NCBI RefSeq assembly: GCF_029168945.1
Contig: NC_083602.1
Location: forward strand, 24,787,323-24,851,322
Direction: 5' to 3'
DNA from: Cannabis sativa
Lineage: Eukaryota; Streptophyta; Magnoliopsida; Rosales; Cannabaceae
DNA length: 64,000 nucleotides
Positions 47,586-61,901 of this stretch are shown here, one piece after another. Position 1 is the stretch's first letter. The number at the start of each line of letters is the position of its first letter. The position numbers and the translations under genes are program-made. Below the pieces are notes generated by a model. The model was not told the origin of the DNA and did no database searches. It was given only the letters and a program-made list of their open reading frames with translations.

Positions 47586-50500
47586 TTAAACAATGCAAAC
47601 TCCCAACGACTTTCTGAGGGAGTCAAAGCGACTTGCATCTAGGGCCTTTGTGAAAATATCAGATAATTGTTTTTCAGTATCAACATATTCTAATTGCAGT
47701 GATTTATTTTCAACAAGTTCCCTGATAAAGTGATGTCTTATATCAATGTGCTTTGTTCTAGAATGTTGAACAGGATTTTTGGAAATATTTATGGCACTAG
47801 TATTATCACAAAAAATAGTCAAAACACCCAATTCAAATCCATAATCAATCAACATTTGTTTCAACCACAATAGTTGAGTACAACAACTGCCAGCAGCTAT
47901 GTACTCAGCTTCGGCAGTAGACAAGGAGATGGAATTCTGTTTCTTGCTATGCCAAGATACTAGATTATTCCCAAGAAAGAAACACCCTCCACTTGTGCTC
48001 TTTCCATCATCAGCATTGCCTGCCCAATCTGCATCACTAAAACAAGCAAGATTAGAATTAGTGTCTTTCGAGTACCAAATTCCATAATCAGGGGTGCTAT
48101 TAACATATCTAATAATCCTTTTTACAGCTGATACATGAGATTCCATAGGATTACTTTGATATCTAGCACACACTCCCACACTGTAGAAAATATCAAGACG
48201 ACTAGCAGTTAAATACAAAAGACTTCCAATCATGCTACGATAGAGTGTAGTGTCTACCTTTACTCCATTCTCATCTTTTGTTAATTTCAGTGTGGTGCTC
48301 ATTGGAGTACTTACCTGCTTAGCCGATTCAAGGCCAAATTTCTTGACAAGGTTCTTAGCATACTTACTTTGAGATACAAATGTACCTCCTTCCATTTGTC
48401 TCACTTGAAGACCTAAAAAGAAATTAAGCTCACCAACCATGCTCATTTCAAATTCACTTTTCATTTGATCAACAAAAACCTGCACTTCATGGTTAGATGT
48501 AGAACCAAAAACTATATCATCAACATAAATTTGAGCAATGATAAAATCAGAATTTATATGCTTGATGAAAAGAGTTTTATCCACACTACCTCTGTGATAG
48601 TCATGAGAAAGTAAGAATTGAGTCAACCTTTCATACCAAGCTCGAGGAGCTTGTTTCAGACCATACAAAGCTTTTTCAAGCTTGTATACATGGTCTGGAA
48701 ATTGAGGATCTTCGAAACCTTTTGGTTGCTCAACATAAACTTCCTCATTCAAAATACCATTTAGGAAGGCAGATTTCACATCCATTTGAAACAATTTAAT
48801 ATTCAAAATGCAAGCAATACACAAAAGTAAACGAATTGATTCTAATCTTGCATCAGGAGCAAAAGTTTCATCAAAATCAATACCTTCTACCTGTGTGTAC
48901 CCTTGTGCCACCAAACGAGCCTTGTTTCTCACAATTGTACCGAACTCATCACTTTTATTTTTAAATAACCACTTTGTTCCAATTACATTTATACCTTTTG
49001 GTCTTCGGACCAAAATCCATACTTTGTTGCGAACAAATTGGTTGAGTTCCTCTTGCATTGCATTGAGCCATTCCTCAAAGGTCATGGCTTCCTTCACATT
49101 TTTCGGTTCATATTGAGAAACAAAACAAAGAAAGCTGATTAAATTAACATACCTTCTGCGAGTTACCATGCTTTCTTCAGGATTTCCAAGAATGAGATCT
49201 TTTGGATGATTCAATTTGACTCTGGTGCTTGGTTCTTTCGAATAGAATCGGTGATGATGTTTGGATGAGTTAAGATAGACGGTTACGGTTCTCCGGTCTC
49301 GGTTGCGTGCAGATTCGTCATTTGCGGCATCGAAGCCGGGTTCTGCCGCATCGGGATCTGCTTGCCGCTTCTGGAGGAGCATCCATGAGACTATCTATCT
49401 TGGCTTCTGTGGAAAACTCTGAAAAATCTTTAAAATCATCAACAACCACATTAGCTGATTCCAAAACAGTTTGAGTTCTCATGTTATAAACACGATAAGC
49501 TCTACTGTATAAGGAATATCCAATAAACACACCAACATCACTTTTAGCATCAAATTTACCAATATGCTCACGATCTCTATAGACATAACACACACATCCA
49601 AAAACATGAAAATGACTTACATTGGGGCGCTTACCTTTCCAGATTTCATAAGATGCTTTTGAGGTACCTGGACAAATAAACACTCTGTTTATTATATAGC
49701 AAGCTGTGTTAATAGCTTCAACCCATAAGCGCTTTGTCAATTTCTCGCTATTTAACATCACTCTTGCCATTTCCTGCAATGTTCGATTCTTCCTCTCAAC
49801 AACTCCATTTTGTTGAGGAGTTTTGGGAGCTGAAAATTCATGAGTTATACCTGTAGACTTGCAAAAATCATCATACACAGAATTTTCAAACTCCTTACCA
49901 TGATCACTTCGAATTCGAACAATTTTCCCAATATTACAACCTTTCTCAACTCTTAATCTCAAACAAAGAGTTTTAAAGGCATCAAAAGTGTCAGACTTTT
50001 CTCTTAAGAAATCTACCCAAGTAAAACGAGAGAAATCATCAACACACACAAAGATATATCGTTTACCATTCAAACTTTCAACTTGGATTGGACCCATAAG
50101 ATCCATGTGAAGCAATTCCAATACTTTTGAAGTATTGATATCAGACACAGGCTTGTGAGTGATTTTTAATTGCTTCCCAAGTTGACACGGTTGACACTTA
50201 CCAACACTTTCCTTACCAAGCTTGGGAAGTCCTCGAACAATACCTGCATTTGACAATTTTTTCAGGTTTTTAAAATTTATATGCCCAAGCTTGGCATGCC
50301 ACAGATCTGTGGTGTTGTTGATAGAAATGACAAGTAAACACAGGTGTTAGAGTGTAACAATTATCATTGGATCGAAATCCCTGCAAGATACATTCATTAT
50401 CATCATTAGTAATATAGCAATGATCACTATCAAAAGAAACAGTAAACCCTTGGTCACAAATTTGACTGATGCTAAGTAAATTAGCCCTCAGTCCTTCAAC

Positions 50501-52453
50501 TAACATCACATTTTTTAGTCTAGGTAACCCTTCAAAATTTAGAGTTCCCATACCAACAACTTTTCCAGATAGGCCATTACCAAAAGTGACTTCTCCACAT
50601 TGCATAGGCCGAATGTTAGTCAAAAAGTCCTTGTCACCTGTCATATGTCTAGAACAACCACTGTCAAAATACCACATTTGAGATACAGCAGTTTTATCAG
50701 AAAAACCAGCTAGACAATTCTTTTTCACCCATATTTGTTTCAAACCTTTATGTTTCTTTTGAGATTTTTCCAAGTTATCAAAATAATTTGTTTTAAACAA
50801 ATTTTTCAACGTGAAACATTTAGGTCTGATATGTCCTTTTCTACCACAAAAATGACAAGTGGGAACAAATCTTTTTACCTGAGATCTTGCTCTTTTCGAA
50901 AATCCTGGAGGTTTTGCAGCATCAGAAACAGCTCTTGCTGCAACAGGCTGTGAAACTGTTACAGCAGAATTTGTAGCCTCAGAGTGATTCGTTGGAACAC
51001 TAGATTTTACAAACTTCGTGACTCCAGAACTTTCCATTCCATTTGAACCAAGGCCTGCGAAACCTCTTTGACCTGCATTCTGAGCTTTTTCAAAAATAGA
51101 AGATTCAGGGTTAAGCATTTGAACATTTTTCTTATACTTTTCAAGTTCCTTCTTTAAGAGAGTGATTTTTTCATCTTTATCACAAAAACTTGTCTCATAC
51201 TCTTTTACTTTCAATTCACACAATTCAATCTGATGAGACAATTTTTTATTCAATTTATTCAACTCTCTATTTTCAGAAGCAACCTGAATCCATTTTTCAT
51301 ACATGACTTTGTATGATTCAGCAAGAGACTCTTCACAGATTTCAGACTCATCTGAATCTGATTCCTCTTGTTCGGTGGTATTATTCAGACATACCAATTT
51401 AGCTTTCACCTGTGAATCACACAACACATTAGTCATAACAGAGGTTAGGGCAACATTTTCAGCATTATCTTCATCACTTTCGGTTTCATCATCACTCCAA
51501 GTGACATTGAAACTTTTCTTATTCTTTTTCAAAGTGTTTGCACACTCAGCTTGAATATGCCCAAAACCTTCACATTCCCTGCACTGAATTCCCTTTTTGT
51601 TAGAGACAGATGGTTTAATAAAAGTATTACCTTTTGAACCTTTCGATATGTTCTTTTTATTTCCCATCTTTTTCATATATTTCTGAAAATTCTTAGTTAA
51701 TAAAGCAATCTCATCATCACATTCACTATCAGAATTTTCATTATCAGCAACTTTCAAAGCAATACTTTTACCTTTATCAGCAATGGATTTGGGTTTGTCC
51801 TTTTGTTTAATCTGTTGATTTAATTCAAAAGTACGTAAGGAACCCATCAATTCTTCCACCTTCATTGTGCTAAAGTCTTTAGCTTCCTCCATTGCCAAAA
51901 GTTTAGTATCGAACCTTTCTGGAAGAACTCTAACAATTTTTCTCACAAGAACAGAATCATCAAGCTTTTCACCAAGAGCAAAATATTCATTAGCAATATC
52001 TGATAATTTTTCATAGAATTCAGTTAAAGTTTCATTATCAGACATTCTAAGTTCATCAAATTTAGTTTGAAGCATGATAAATCTAGATCTTTTCACATCA
52101 GAAGTTCCTTCAAACTGAGTTTGAAGGATCTCTCAAGCTTCCTTAGCAGAAACACAAGATGATATAAGTTTAATGTAACCCTCACCTACACCATTAAAGA
52201 TAGCATGCAAGGCTTTGCTATTGTAGGCAGAAAGTTTATCATCTTCAATAGACCATTCAAGTTCAGATTTTATAGTAGTATTACCTGAAGAATCTGTCTC
52301 AACTGGAAGAGACCAACCTGATAGAACCATTCTCCAAGCTTTCTCATCTTGAGATTTGATGAAGGCCCTCATTCTAACTTTCCAATAAGGATAGTTAGAG
52401 TCATTAAGCAACGGTGGTCTAGAAATAGAACTTCCTTCTGCAAAAAATGACAT
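47586..52453 (-). pseudogene. gag-pol of unit 2
   Basis: Gag starts at the ATG at 52,453 and the polyprotein ends at 47,586. It is open in four pieces: gag N-terminus (52,453-52,133, ended by the shared TGA), gag with both zinc knuckles and protease DSGCSRHMTG (to 50,270), integrase with HMDLMGP, SDHGKEF and NGVVERKNRT (to 49,318), and RT plus complete RNase H (49,382-47,586; [36 protein letters not shown]). Breaks lie near 50,290-50,330 and 49,300-49,370. The second sits in a low-complexity Ala/Pro/Glu linker where units disagree at CAG/CTG sites. Confidence 0.9.
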
Positions 52454-52512
52454 TTTAACACAAAAACGTTATAGGACCACACAAGAGTTTAGTGTCCCGC
52501 TCTGATACCAAT

Positions 52513-53637
52513 TGAAAAACTTTGTTTTTGCAAATGTCAGTTGTATATAAGAAAATATAAAAACTGTAAGCGTTTGCAGCAGCAGAAAGTAATTCTGCTA
52601 CAGCAAAACTGAACAGTGCGAATATAAAATATTTGCGAAAAAAATAAATAACTTGACACACGAGATTTATACGTGGTATCAGTGTTCTCACGAACACTCC
52701 TAGTCCACGGGGCCACGCCCAGAGAATGAAATCAATTAATAAAGTATCAAAATTACAAAGACAATTGACTTAAACAAGTTTAGACTCCCTCTAAAGTATT
52801 GCCGCAATCCTTTGTAATCCACTTTATGAATCTGACTTCTTGAAACACCTTCAAGCCCGAACTCCCTTCGTCTTTGAAGTGTGAGTGCTTGCTTCCTCCC
52901 GAAGTAAGGCTTCAACAAGTCTTCTCCCGAAGACCAAGTGCTTACTTCCTCCCGAAGTAAGGCTTTATCAAGTCTTCTCCCGAAGACCAATCTCTTGTTC
53001 AGTCAAGTAGTTCTTCACAACCTCTAGGATAGAGTAAGAACAGAAATAGAACAACTAGAACCTAGATGAACAACTAGGCTCTCACAAACAAAGAAACACT
53101 CTCTTCTCTCAAAAGATAAATGTAAAAAATGAATAATGGAAGAGGTAATTTGAATGGTTGCTCTCTAGGCTCTATTTATAGAACATAGAAACCAAAGAGG
53201 CAACCACAAGTTCGAATTAGCACCGTACAAAAAATTTCCTAAGAAAACACGATCTGCTACATCGTATTCGGATGCCGACGCACGGATCCGACCGAAACGG
53301 AAACTTGCTAAAATCAGGTCCGATCCTCTATCAATGCTAGATTCCTGCCAAAAGCAGATTAGATATTCTGATTGTATCAAGATACAATCGAAATTAATAA
53401 GGAAAAGGCAATAATCAAAGTTTCCCTAAAAAAGATAACTTTCCAAAAGAGAATTCCTTCTCTTTTGAGAAGTTTTCAACAAAGGAAAGTTCAGCTGAAA
53501 GTGCAACTTTCCAACCAAGGAAAATGGCTACTAAAAACCGAATTTAAAAGGTAAGAAATCGAAAATGAATGCATAGCAATGTTACCATAAATGGAAAAAT
53601 TATTTTGTCACCTAACTTGCCAAAAAAAGACTTTACA
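52513..53637 (-). repeat. LTR 3, shared by units 2 and 3
   Basis: This 1,125-bp LTR is flanked by the PBS of unit 2 and the PPT of unit 3. Between 53,220 and 53,310 it differs sharply from the other three LTRs, and nearly every change touches a CAG or CTG. Elsewhere it is almost identical to LTR 4, with which it shares an A-to-G change in the first stem of the 53-bp repeat. Confidence 0.93.
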
Positions 53638-53945
53638 ATCTCCCCCTTTGGCACTTTAGATGAACAAAATAATTTTTAACATAAAGTACCTGCAAGGCAA
53701 AGTTAGCAAGAGCAAAAGATACTACTCCCCCTGAGTAACACAATCGAATATCACAAAGAAACCAAAAAACATGCTAACTTTAAAAGATATGTTCACAAGT
53801 ACTAACCAACCACAACTCCCCCTGGAAAATAAATATCTCTCCCCCTTTTTGTTTATCGGAGTGCCAAAGTAGAAAAAGAAAGAAAAATAGATATAAGTTT
53901 AATCAAAAAACAAAGGAGAAACAACTTAGTCTCGGTAGAGTTTAA

Positions 53946-55486
53946 TCAAAGAAGACAGTTGCCTGGACATCTCATGCTGGACTTCTTCCATTGCTTCAAG
54001 ACGATTACGCACATTTTGAAGTTCGGACTTGACTTCCAGGAGTTCTCACAACGGACAGGACTCGAACTTGCAGCAGAAGCAGCAGCAGCACCAGCCTTTG
54101 GCCGTTTTTGAAACACAGCATCAAAGTATTCAGAGGGCTGGAATGTAGGTCCACTGATGGGAGGCTCAAGTGTTTCATGTGATTGGGCCACATTCTTCTG
54201 AGAAGATAAAACCTTATAAATTAGATTTGGAAACACAAGTTTAAAGGTTGGCTTTTTACCTCTTCGGAAGGAGACAATCTGGTTAAGAATGTGTGAGGCC
54301 AAATCAATGGAAGTTCCAGAAGTGATGCGGTATAGGAGTGAAGCCACATCTTGAGATACCACGGTCTTGTTAGAATTTGGAACCCAATTGCTTAAGGCAA
54401 ACCGCATAAGAGAAGCATGAGCAAAAGTGAGGTGAGTGATTCGAAGACTCTCCCCTGGTTTCAATTCTGAACGAGCACCCGTGAGTTCAGAGTGCATCAA
54501 CTCACGATCCATGGACATCACTGCATTGGAGACATTCTCGGGCAACTGCAAAGCTTGAGCAATATCCTTTTCAGAAAAAGAGAACCAATGCCCCCTAACA
54601 TAAACTCTTCGATAAAGTCTAGAATTCTCATCAAGGAAATCATCAGTGAGATTAGCATAAAAATCCTTAACTATGTTTGCAATGTATCCAATGAATCCAG
54701 TAAGAGTGTTTTCCCATTGATGAAATTGAATGAACTTTACAATACCATAAACACGATGAGCATGCAAATCATAGTTCCTCTCACTTTCAAACTTACGGTT
54801 TGCATATAAATTCCAGTCACGCTCATTGTCTCGATAATAAAAATGAGGACAGCCAGAAAGAGAGGAAGGGATATTACCAGATGAAGGTTCTTCCAAGGGC
54901 TGCTTGCCTTTGGCAGCAGCAGAGGCCTTTGCTACAGAAGCAGATTTTGGACGAGGAAGCTCTGGCTCGAGTTCTGTGTCCTCACTGTCCTTCTCAGAGT
55001 GAAGTGAGACTGATTTGTCTGAAGAAACTTCCATTGGATCCTCTTCTTCTGAACTGGAACTTGATGAGGCCGAGGGTGGATTAGTCTTGAGTTTCTTCTT
55101 GGCTGGAGGGACGGTCTTCTCACGAGATTGAGAGGCTCGAAGTACCTTCTCAGCAGAGGCTTGCTGGGCTTGAGTTCGAGTAGAAGGGCCTGTTGGAGTG
55201 GAGCCAGGCATTGATGCAGCAGGAGGAGGAACTGCCAATGGAGGAGGAGATTCCTTTGACGATTCAGAAGAAGAAGTCCAGTGCGAATGGGTCTTACCGA
55301 TTTGCGAGCAACTTGCTTGGGTGGACGTTTTGGCTTCTCGGTTTGAGATTCACGCTGGGGAAGCGATGAATCTCCAGGTTTTGCAACAGCAGGAGGATCA
55401 ACTGAAGCAGCAGGGGGTGCATTGGAAGGAGTTGCAACGGTTTCTTCTAACTTTTTAGAGTGCCCTAGATTCTTGGTTCTCACCAT
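53946..55486 (-). pseudogene. extra 3' ORF of unit 3, frameshifted
   Basis: This is the same gene as in units 1 and 2. It has lost one base near 55,280 (one G fewer after CAG than in units 1 and 2), which splits the frame after about 70 codons. A second disturbed patch lies at 54,045-54,080, which replaces the coiled-coil end by another frame. The folded middle part is unchanged. Confidence 0.8.
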
Positions 55487-56647
55487 TTTGGATCTGAAAG
55501 AGAAGATGAACAAAGACAATACAAGAAACAAGAAAGAGAGTTCGGGTAGGTGGTGAATTAAGTGTCAAAGATTGGTTTATATAACCTTGGAATCAAAACA
55601 AGAAAAGGAAACCAATTTGAAAATTTAAATGGTAACCGCCAGCCCATGAATACATAAAAGGAAACCGCCCACTCCTCAACTCCTTTCCCTTTTTTTTTTT
55701 TAAAAAAAAATAAAGGGAAACTAGAATTGCCAACAATATTTCCAAAAATCAATCTTTCAAGAATAAAGGCACATTACCATATAAAGATTAATCTTTACTT
55801 GGAAAAATATCAAAATAAATCAAAGAAGAATGAATGTTGATACTTACCATTTAAGCACAAGATTTCCTTAACCCATGAAGCAAGTCACACGCCTCCCTCT
55901 TTTTTTATTTATTTTTTATTTTTTATTAAAACCGAAAATAAAAAACAATGTGTACAATAAATATATGTGATTCGAAACAAGCAAATAAATCAAAAATCAT
56001 TGACAATTGACAAAATAAAATACATGTCATGCTTTTAAGGAAAATAACTAATTAGTATCTCAGGAACAAATCATACTTAATTGATGTTGAGGAAAAAGAT
56101 ATGCATGTTACTAAAAATTGTGAATCAGGATTATCAATTTAATTTTAATAGAGGAGACTTACAAATTTGAACACACTTGTGAGACATAAGTGTGTGCAGT
56201 GAAAATAGGATCATTGTCCTTGGCAAGATTTTTATTTTTGCCTTTTTCAATTTGATCCCGCAACTGGATGCTATCACACCATACTGAAGGTAGCCCTTTT
56301 CTATGGTAGTGCATCCTCATCATAGTTGCTAATTACAATGTTCCAAATTTTTTACTCAAAAGATGACTTTCACACCTCAGTATGGGTAGCTCTATTTCAG
56401 CAAGGGGCCTGACAAGACTGAAACAGAAATTGCTCAACTCTGTATAAGTACATTATTTAATCCCAGACACACATGAATAGTAACATGAATCTTTTAACAC
56501 AACATCACAAAGTATGATAAGAATGAGATCCTAACTAATTATAATCCAAAAGCATAAACATGATTTGTCAAAATACAATGATAGGAGATTAAAAGCTAGA
56601 GAAGAATCACATAACACTATTGTACAAAAATTATTGACATGGTAAAA
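55487..56647 (-). other. spacer between pol and extra ORF, unit 3
   Basis: The same spacer as in units 1 and 2, with a small local difference near 56,345 (an AAATTTTTTA stretch instead of GCTTA). The TATATAAA box lies near 55,580. Confidence 0.55.
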
Positions 56648-59600
56648 TTAAACAATGCAAACTCCCAACGACTTTCTGAGGGAGTCAAAGCGACTTGCAT
56701 CTAGGGCCTTTGTGAAAATATCAGATAATTGTTTTTCAGTATCAACATATTCTAATTGCAGTGATTTATTTTCAACAAGTTCCCTGATAAAGTGATGTCT
56801 TATATCAATGTGCTTTGTTCTAGAATGTTGAACAGGATTTTTGGAAATATTTATGGCACTAGTATTATCACAAAAAATAGTCAAAACACCCAATTCAAAT
56901 CCATAATCAATCAACATTTGTTTCAACCACAATAGTTGAGTACAACAACTGCCAGCCTATGTACTGGGCTTCGGCTAAGAAAGAGACAAGGAGATGGAAT
57001 TCTGTTTCTTGCTATGCCAAGATACTAGATTATTCCCAAGAAAGAAACACCCTCCACTTGTGCTCTTTCCATCATCAGCATTGCCTGCCCAATCTGCATC
57101 ACTAAAACAAGCAAGATTAGAATTAGTGTCTTTCGAGTACCAAATTCCATAATCAGGGGTGCTATTAACATATCTAATAATCCTTTTTACAGCTGATACA
57201 TGAGATTCCATAGGATTACTTTGATATCTAGCACACACTCCCACACTGTAGAAAATATCAAGACGACTAGCAGTTAAATACAAAAGACTTCCAATCATGC
57301 TACGATAGAGTGTAGTGTCTACCTTTACTCCATTCTCATCTTTTGTTAATTTCAGTGTGGTGCTCATTGGAGTACTTACCTGCTTAGCCGATTCAAGGCC
57401 AAATTTCTTGACAAGGTTCTTAGCATACTTACTTTGAGATACAAATGTACCTCCTTCCATTTGTCTCACTTGAAGACCTAAAAAGAAATTAAGCTCACCA
57501 ACCATGCTCATTTCAAATTCACTTTTCATTTGATCAACAAAAACCTGCACTTCATGGTTAGATGTAGAACCAAAAACTATATCATCAACATAAATTTGAG
57601 CAATGATAAAATCAGAATTTATATGCTTGATGAAAAGAGTTTTATCCACACTACCTCTGTGATAGTCATGAGAAAGTAAGAATTGAGTCAACCTTTCATA
57701 CCAAGCTCGAGGAGCTTGTTTCAGACCATACAAAGCTTTTTCAAGCTTGTATACATGGTCTGGAAATTGAGGATCTTCGAAACCTTTTGGTTGCTCAACA
57801 TAAACTTCCTCATTCAAAATACCATTTAGGAAGGCAGATTTCACATCCATTTGAAACAATTTAATATTCAAAATGCAAGCAATACACAAAAGTAAACGAA
57901 TTGATTCTAATCTTGCATCAGGAGCAAAAGTTTCATCAAAATCAATACCTTCTACCTGTGTGTACCCTTGTGCCACCAAACGAGCCTTGTTTCTCACAAT
58001 TGTACCGAACTCATCACTTTTATTTTTAAATAACCACTTTGTTCCAATTACATTTATACCTTTTGGTCTTCGGACCAAAATCCATACTTTGTTGCGAACA
58101 AATTGGTTGAGTTCCTCTTGCATTGCATTGAGCCATTCCTCAAAGGTCATGGCTTCCTTCACATTTTTCGGTTCATATTGAGAAACAAAACAAAGAAAGC
58201 TGATTAAATTAACATACCTTCTGCGAGTTACCATGCTTTCTTCAGGATTTCCAAGAATGAGATCTTTTGGATGATTCAATTTGACTCTGGTGCTTGGTTC
58301 TTTCTGAATAGAATCAGTGATGATGTTTGGATGAGTTAAGATAGACGGTTCTGGTTCTCCAGTCTCAGTTGCAGTAGCAGATTCGTCATTTGCAGCATCA
58401 GAACTGGGTTCTGCTGCATCAGGATCTGCTTTTGCTGCTTCTGGAGGAGCATCCATGAGACTATCTATCTTGGCTTCTGTGGAAAACTCTGAAAAATCTT
58501 TAAAATCATCAACAACCACATTAGCTGATTCCAAAACAGTTTGAGTTCTCATGTTATAAACACGATAAGCTCTACTGTATAAGGAATATCCAATAAACAC
58601 ACCAACATCACTTTTAGCATCAAATTTACCAATATGCTCACGATCTCTATAGACATAACACACACATCCAAAAACATGAAAATGACTTACATTGGGGCGC
58701 TTACCTTTCCAGATTTCATAAGATGCTTTTGAGGTACCTGGACAAATAAACACTCTGTTTATTATATAGCAAGCTGTGTTAATAGCTTCAACCCATAAGC
58801 GCTTTGTCAATTTCTCGCTATTTAACATCACTCTTGCCATTTCCTGCAATGTTCGATTCTTCCTCTCAACAACTCCATTTTGTTGAGGAGTTTTGGGAGC
58901 TGAAAATTCATGAGTTATACCTGTAGACTTGCAAAAATCATCATACACAGAATTTTCAAACTCCTTACCATGATCACTTCGAATTCGAACAATTTTCCCA
59001 ATATTACAACCTTTCTCAACTCTTAATCTCAAACAAAGAGTTTTAAAGGCATCAAAAGTGTCAGACTTTTCTCTTAAGAAATCTACCCAAGTAAAACGAG
59101 AGAAATCATCAACACACACAAAGATATATCGTTTACCATTCAAACTTTCAACTTGGATTGGACCCATAAGATCCATGTGAAGCAATTCCAATACTTTTGA
59201 AGTATTGATATCAGACACAGGCTTGTGAGTGATTTTTAATTGCTTCCCAAGTTGACACGGTTGACACTTACCAACACTTTCCTTACCAAGCTTGGGAAGT
59301 CCTCGAACAATACCTGCATTTGACAATTTTTTCAGGTTTTTAAAATTTATATGCCCAAGCTTGGCATGCCACAGATCTGTGGTGTTGTTGATAGCTGAAT
59401 GACAAGTAAACACAGGGGTTAGAGTGTAACAGTTATCATTGGATCGAAATCCTTGCAAGATACATTCATTATCATCATTCAGAACATAGCAATGATCACT
59501 ATCAAAAGAAACAGTAAACCCTTGGTCACAAATTTGACTGATGCTAAGTAAATTAGCCCTCAGTCCTTCAACTAACATCACATTTTTTAGTCTAGGTAAC

Positions 59601-61525
59601 CCTTCAAAATTTAGAGTTCCCATACCAACAACTTTTCCAGATAGGCCATTACCAAAAGTGACTTCTCCACATTGCATAGGCCGAATGTTAGTCAAAAAGT
59701 CCTTGTCACCTGTCATATGTCTAGAACAACCACTGTCAAAATACCACATTTGAGATACAGCAGTTTTATTAGAAAAACCAGCTAGACAATTCTTTTTCAC
59801 CCATATTTGTTTCAAACCTTTATGTTTCTTTTGAGATTTTTCCAAGTTATCAAAATAATTTGTTTTAAACAAATTTTTCAACGTGAAACATTTAGGTCTG
59901 ATATGTCCTTTTCTACCACAAAAATGACAAGTGGGAACAAATCTTTTTACCTGAGATCTTGCTCTTTTCGAAAATCCTGGAGGTTTTGCAGCATCAGAAA
60001 CAACTCTTGCTGCAACAGGCTGTGAAACTGTTACAGCAGAATTTGTAGCCTCAGAGTGATTCGTTGGAACACTAGATTTTACAAACTTCGTGACTCCAGA
60101 ACTTTCCATTCCATTTGAACCAAGGCCTGCGAAACCTCTTTGACCTGCATTCTGAGCTTTTTCAAAAATAGAAGATTCAGGGTTAAGCATTTGAACATTT
60201 TTCTTATACTTTTCAAGTTCCTTCTTTAAGAGAGTGATTTTTTCATCTTTATCACAAAAACTTGTCTCATACTCTTTTACTTTCAATTCACACAATTCAA
60301 TCTGATGAGACAATTTTTTATTCAATTTATTCAACTCTCTATTTTCAGAAGCAACCTGAATCCATTTTTCATACATGACTTTGTATGATTCAGCAAGAGA
60401 CTCTTCACAGATTTCAGACTCATCTGAATCTGATTCCTCTTGTTCGGTGGTATTATTAAGACATACCAATTTAGCTTTCACCTGTGAATCACACAACACA
60501 TTAGTCATAACAGAGGTTAGGGCAACATTTTCAGCATTATCTTCATCACTTTCGGTTTCATCATCACTCCAAGTGACATTGAAACTTTTCTTATTCTTTT
60601 TCAAAGTGTTTGCACACTCAGCTTGAATATGCCCAAAACCTTCACATTCCCTGCACTGAATTCCCTTTTTGTTAGAGACAGATGGTTTAATAAAAGTATT
60701 ACCTTTTGAACCTTTCGATATGTTCTTTTTATTTCCCATCTTTTTCATATATTTCTGAAAATTCTTAGTTAATAAAGCAATCTCATCATCACATTCACTA
60801 TCAGAATTTTCATTATCAGCAACTTTCAAAGCAATACTTTTACCTTTATCAGCAATGGATTTGGGTTTGTCCTTTTGTTTAATCTGTTGATTTAATTCAA
60901 AAGTACGTAAGGAACCCATCAATTCTTCCACCTTCATTGTGCTAAAGTCTTTAGCTTCCTCCATTGCCAAAAGTTTAGTATCGAACCTTTCTGGAAGAAC
61001 TCTAACAATTTTTCTCACAAGAATTGAATCATCAAGCTTTTCACCAAGAGCAAAATATTCATTAGCAATATCTGATAATTTTTCATAGAATTCAGTTAAA
61101 GTTTCATTATCAGACATTCTAAGTTCATCAAATTTAGTTTGAAGCATGATAAATCTAGATCTTTTCACATCAGAAGTTCCTTCAAACTGAGTTTGAAGGA
61201 TCTCTCAAGCTTCCTTAGCAGAAACACAAGATGATATAAGTTTAATGTAACCCTCACCTACACCATTAAAGATAGCATGCAAGGCTTTGCTATTGTAGGC
61301 AGAAAGTTTATCATCTTCAATAGACCATTCAAGTTCAGATTTTATAGTAGTATTACCTGAAGAATCTGTCTCAACTGGAAGAGACCAACCTGATAGAACC
61401 ATTCTCCAAGCTTTCTCATCTTGAGATTTGATGAAGGCCCTCATTCTAACTTTCCAATAAGGATAGTTAGAGTCATTAAGCAACGGTGGTCTAGAAATAG
61501 AACTTCCTTCTGCAAAAAATGACAT
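56648..61525 (-). CDS. gag-pol of unit 3, nearly intact Ty1/copia polyprotein
   Basis: This is the best-preserved polyprotein of the array. The gag ATG is at 61,525. After a TGA at 61,205 (Trp expected) a single open frame of 1,397 codons runs from 61,168 to 56,975. It holds the zinc knuckles (near 60,650 and 59,910), protease DSGCSRHMTG (near 59,720), integrase HHCC (LWHAKLGHINF, CQPCQLGK) and D-D-E blocks (HMDLMGP near 59,170, SDHGKEF near 58,965, NGVVERKNRT near 58,865), and RT with YVDD at 57,592-57,581. RNase H starts near 57,100 and continues in another frame at 56,932-56,648 after a break at 56,945-56,985. With two breaks it is probably non-autonomous, unless these are sequence errors. 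Confidence 0.88.
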
Positions 61526-61557
61526 TTTAACACAAAAACGTTATAGGACCACACTAA

Positions 61558-61870
61558 GGAGGCGTTTGGTTGGGAAGAATGAAAATATAGGAATAGGAAT
61601 GGGAATGGGAATAGGAATAGGAATGGAATGGAATAAAATTTAAAATGCATAAAAAAATTGATAAAAAAATAATTAATTTTTTTTCTTGTTACATTGGAAT
61701 GGTCATTCCTTTCTTTTTAAAATGGAATAGCCATTCCACCAAAATGGTGGAAAGAGCATTCCATTGGAATGTTATTCCAATACTTTAAAATGCAACCAAA
61801 CAAAGGAATGAAATGAAAATTGTTTCCTTTCCATTCCATTCCATTTCATTACCTCCAACCAAACGCCACC
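61558..61870. mobile_element. Tourist-like (PIF/Harbinger) MITE, 313 bp, inside unit 3
   Basis: The ends GGAGGCGTTTGGTTGG and, read from the right, GGTGGCGTTTGGTTGG are near-perfect inverted repeats. They are flanked by the 3-bp target duplication TAA (61,555-61,557 and 61,871-61,873), the signature of PIF/Harbinger MITEs. Inside are GGAATA/GGAATG repeats and their complements. It lies between the PBS and gag ATG of unit 3 and is absent from units 1 and 2. Confidence 0.92.
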
Positions 61871-61901
61871 TAAGAGTTTAGTGTCCCGCTCTGATACCAA
61901 T

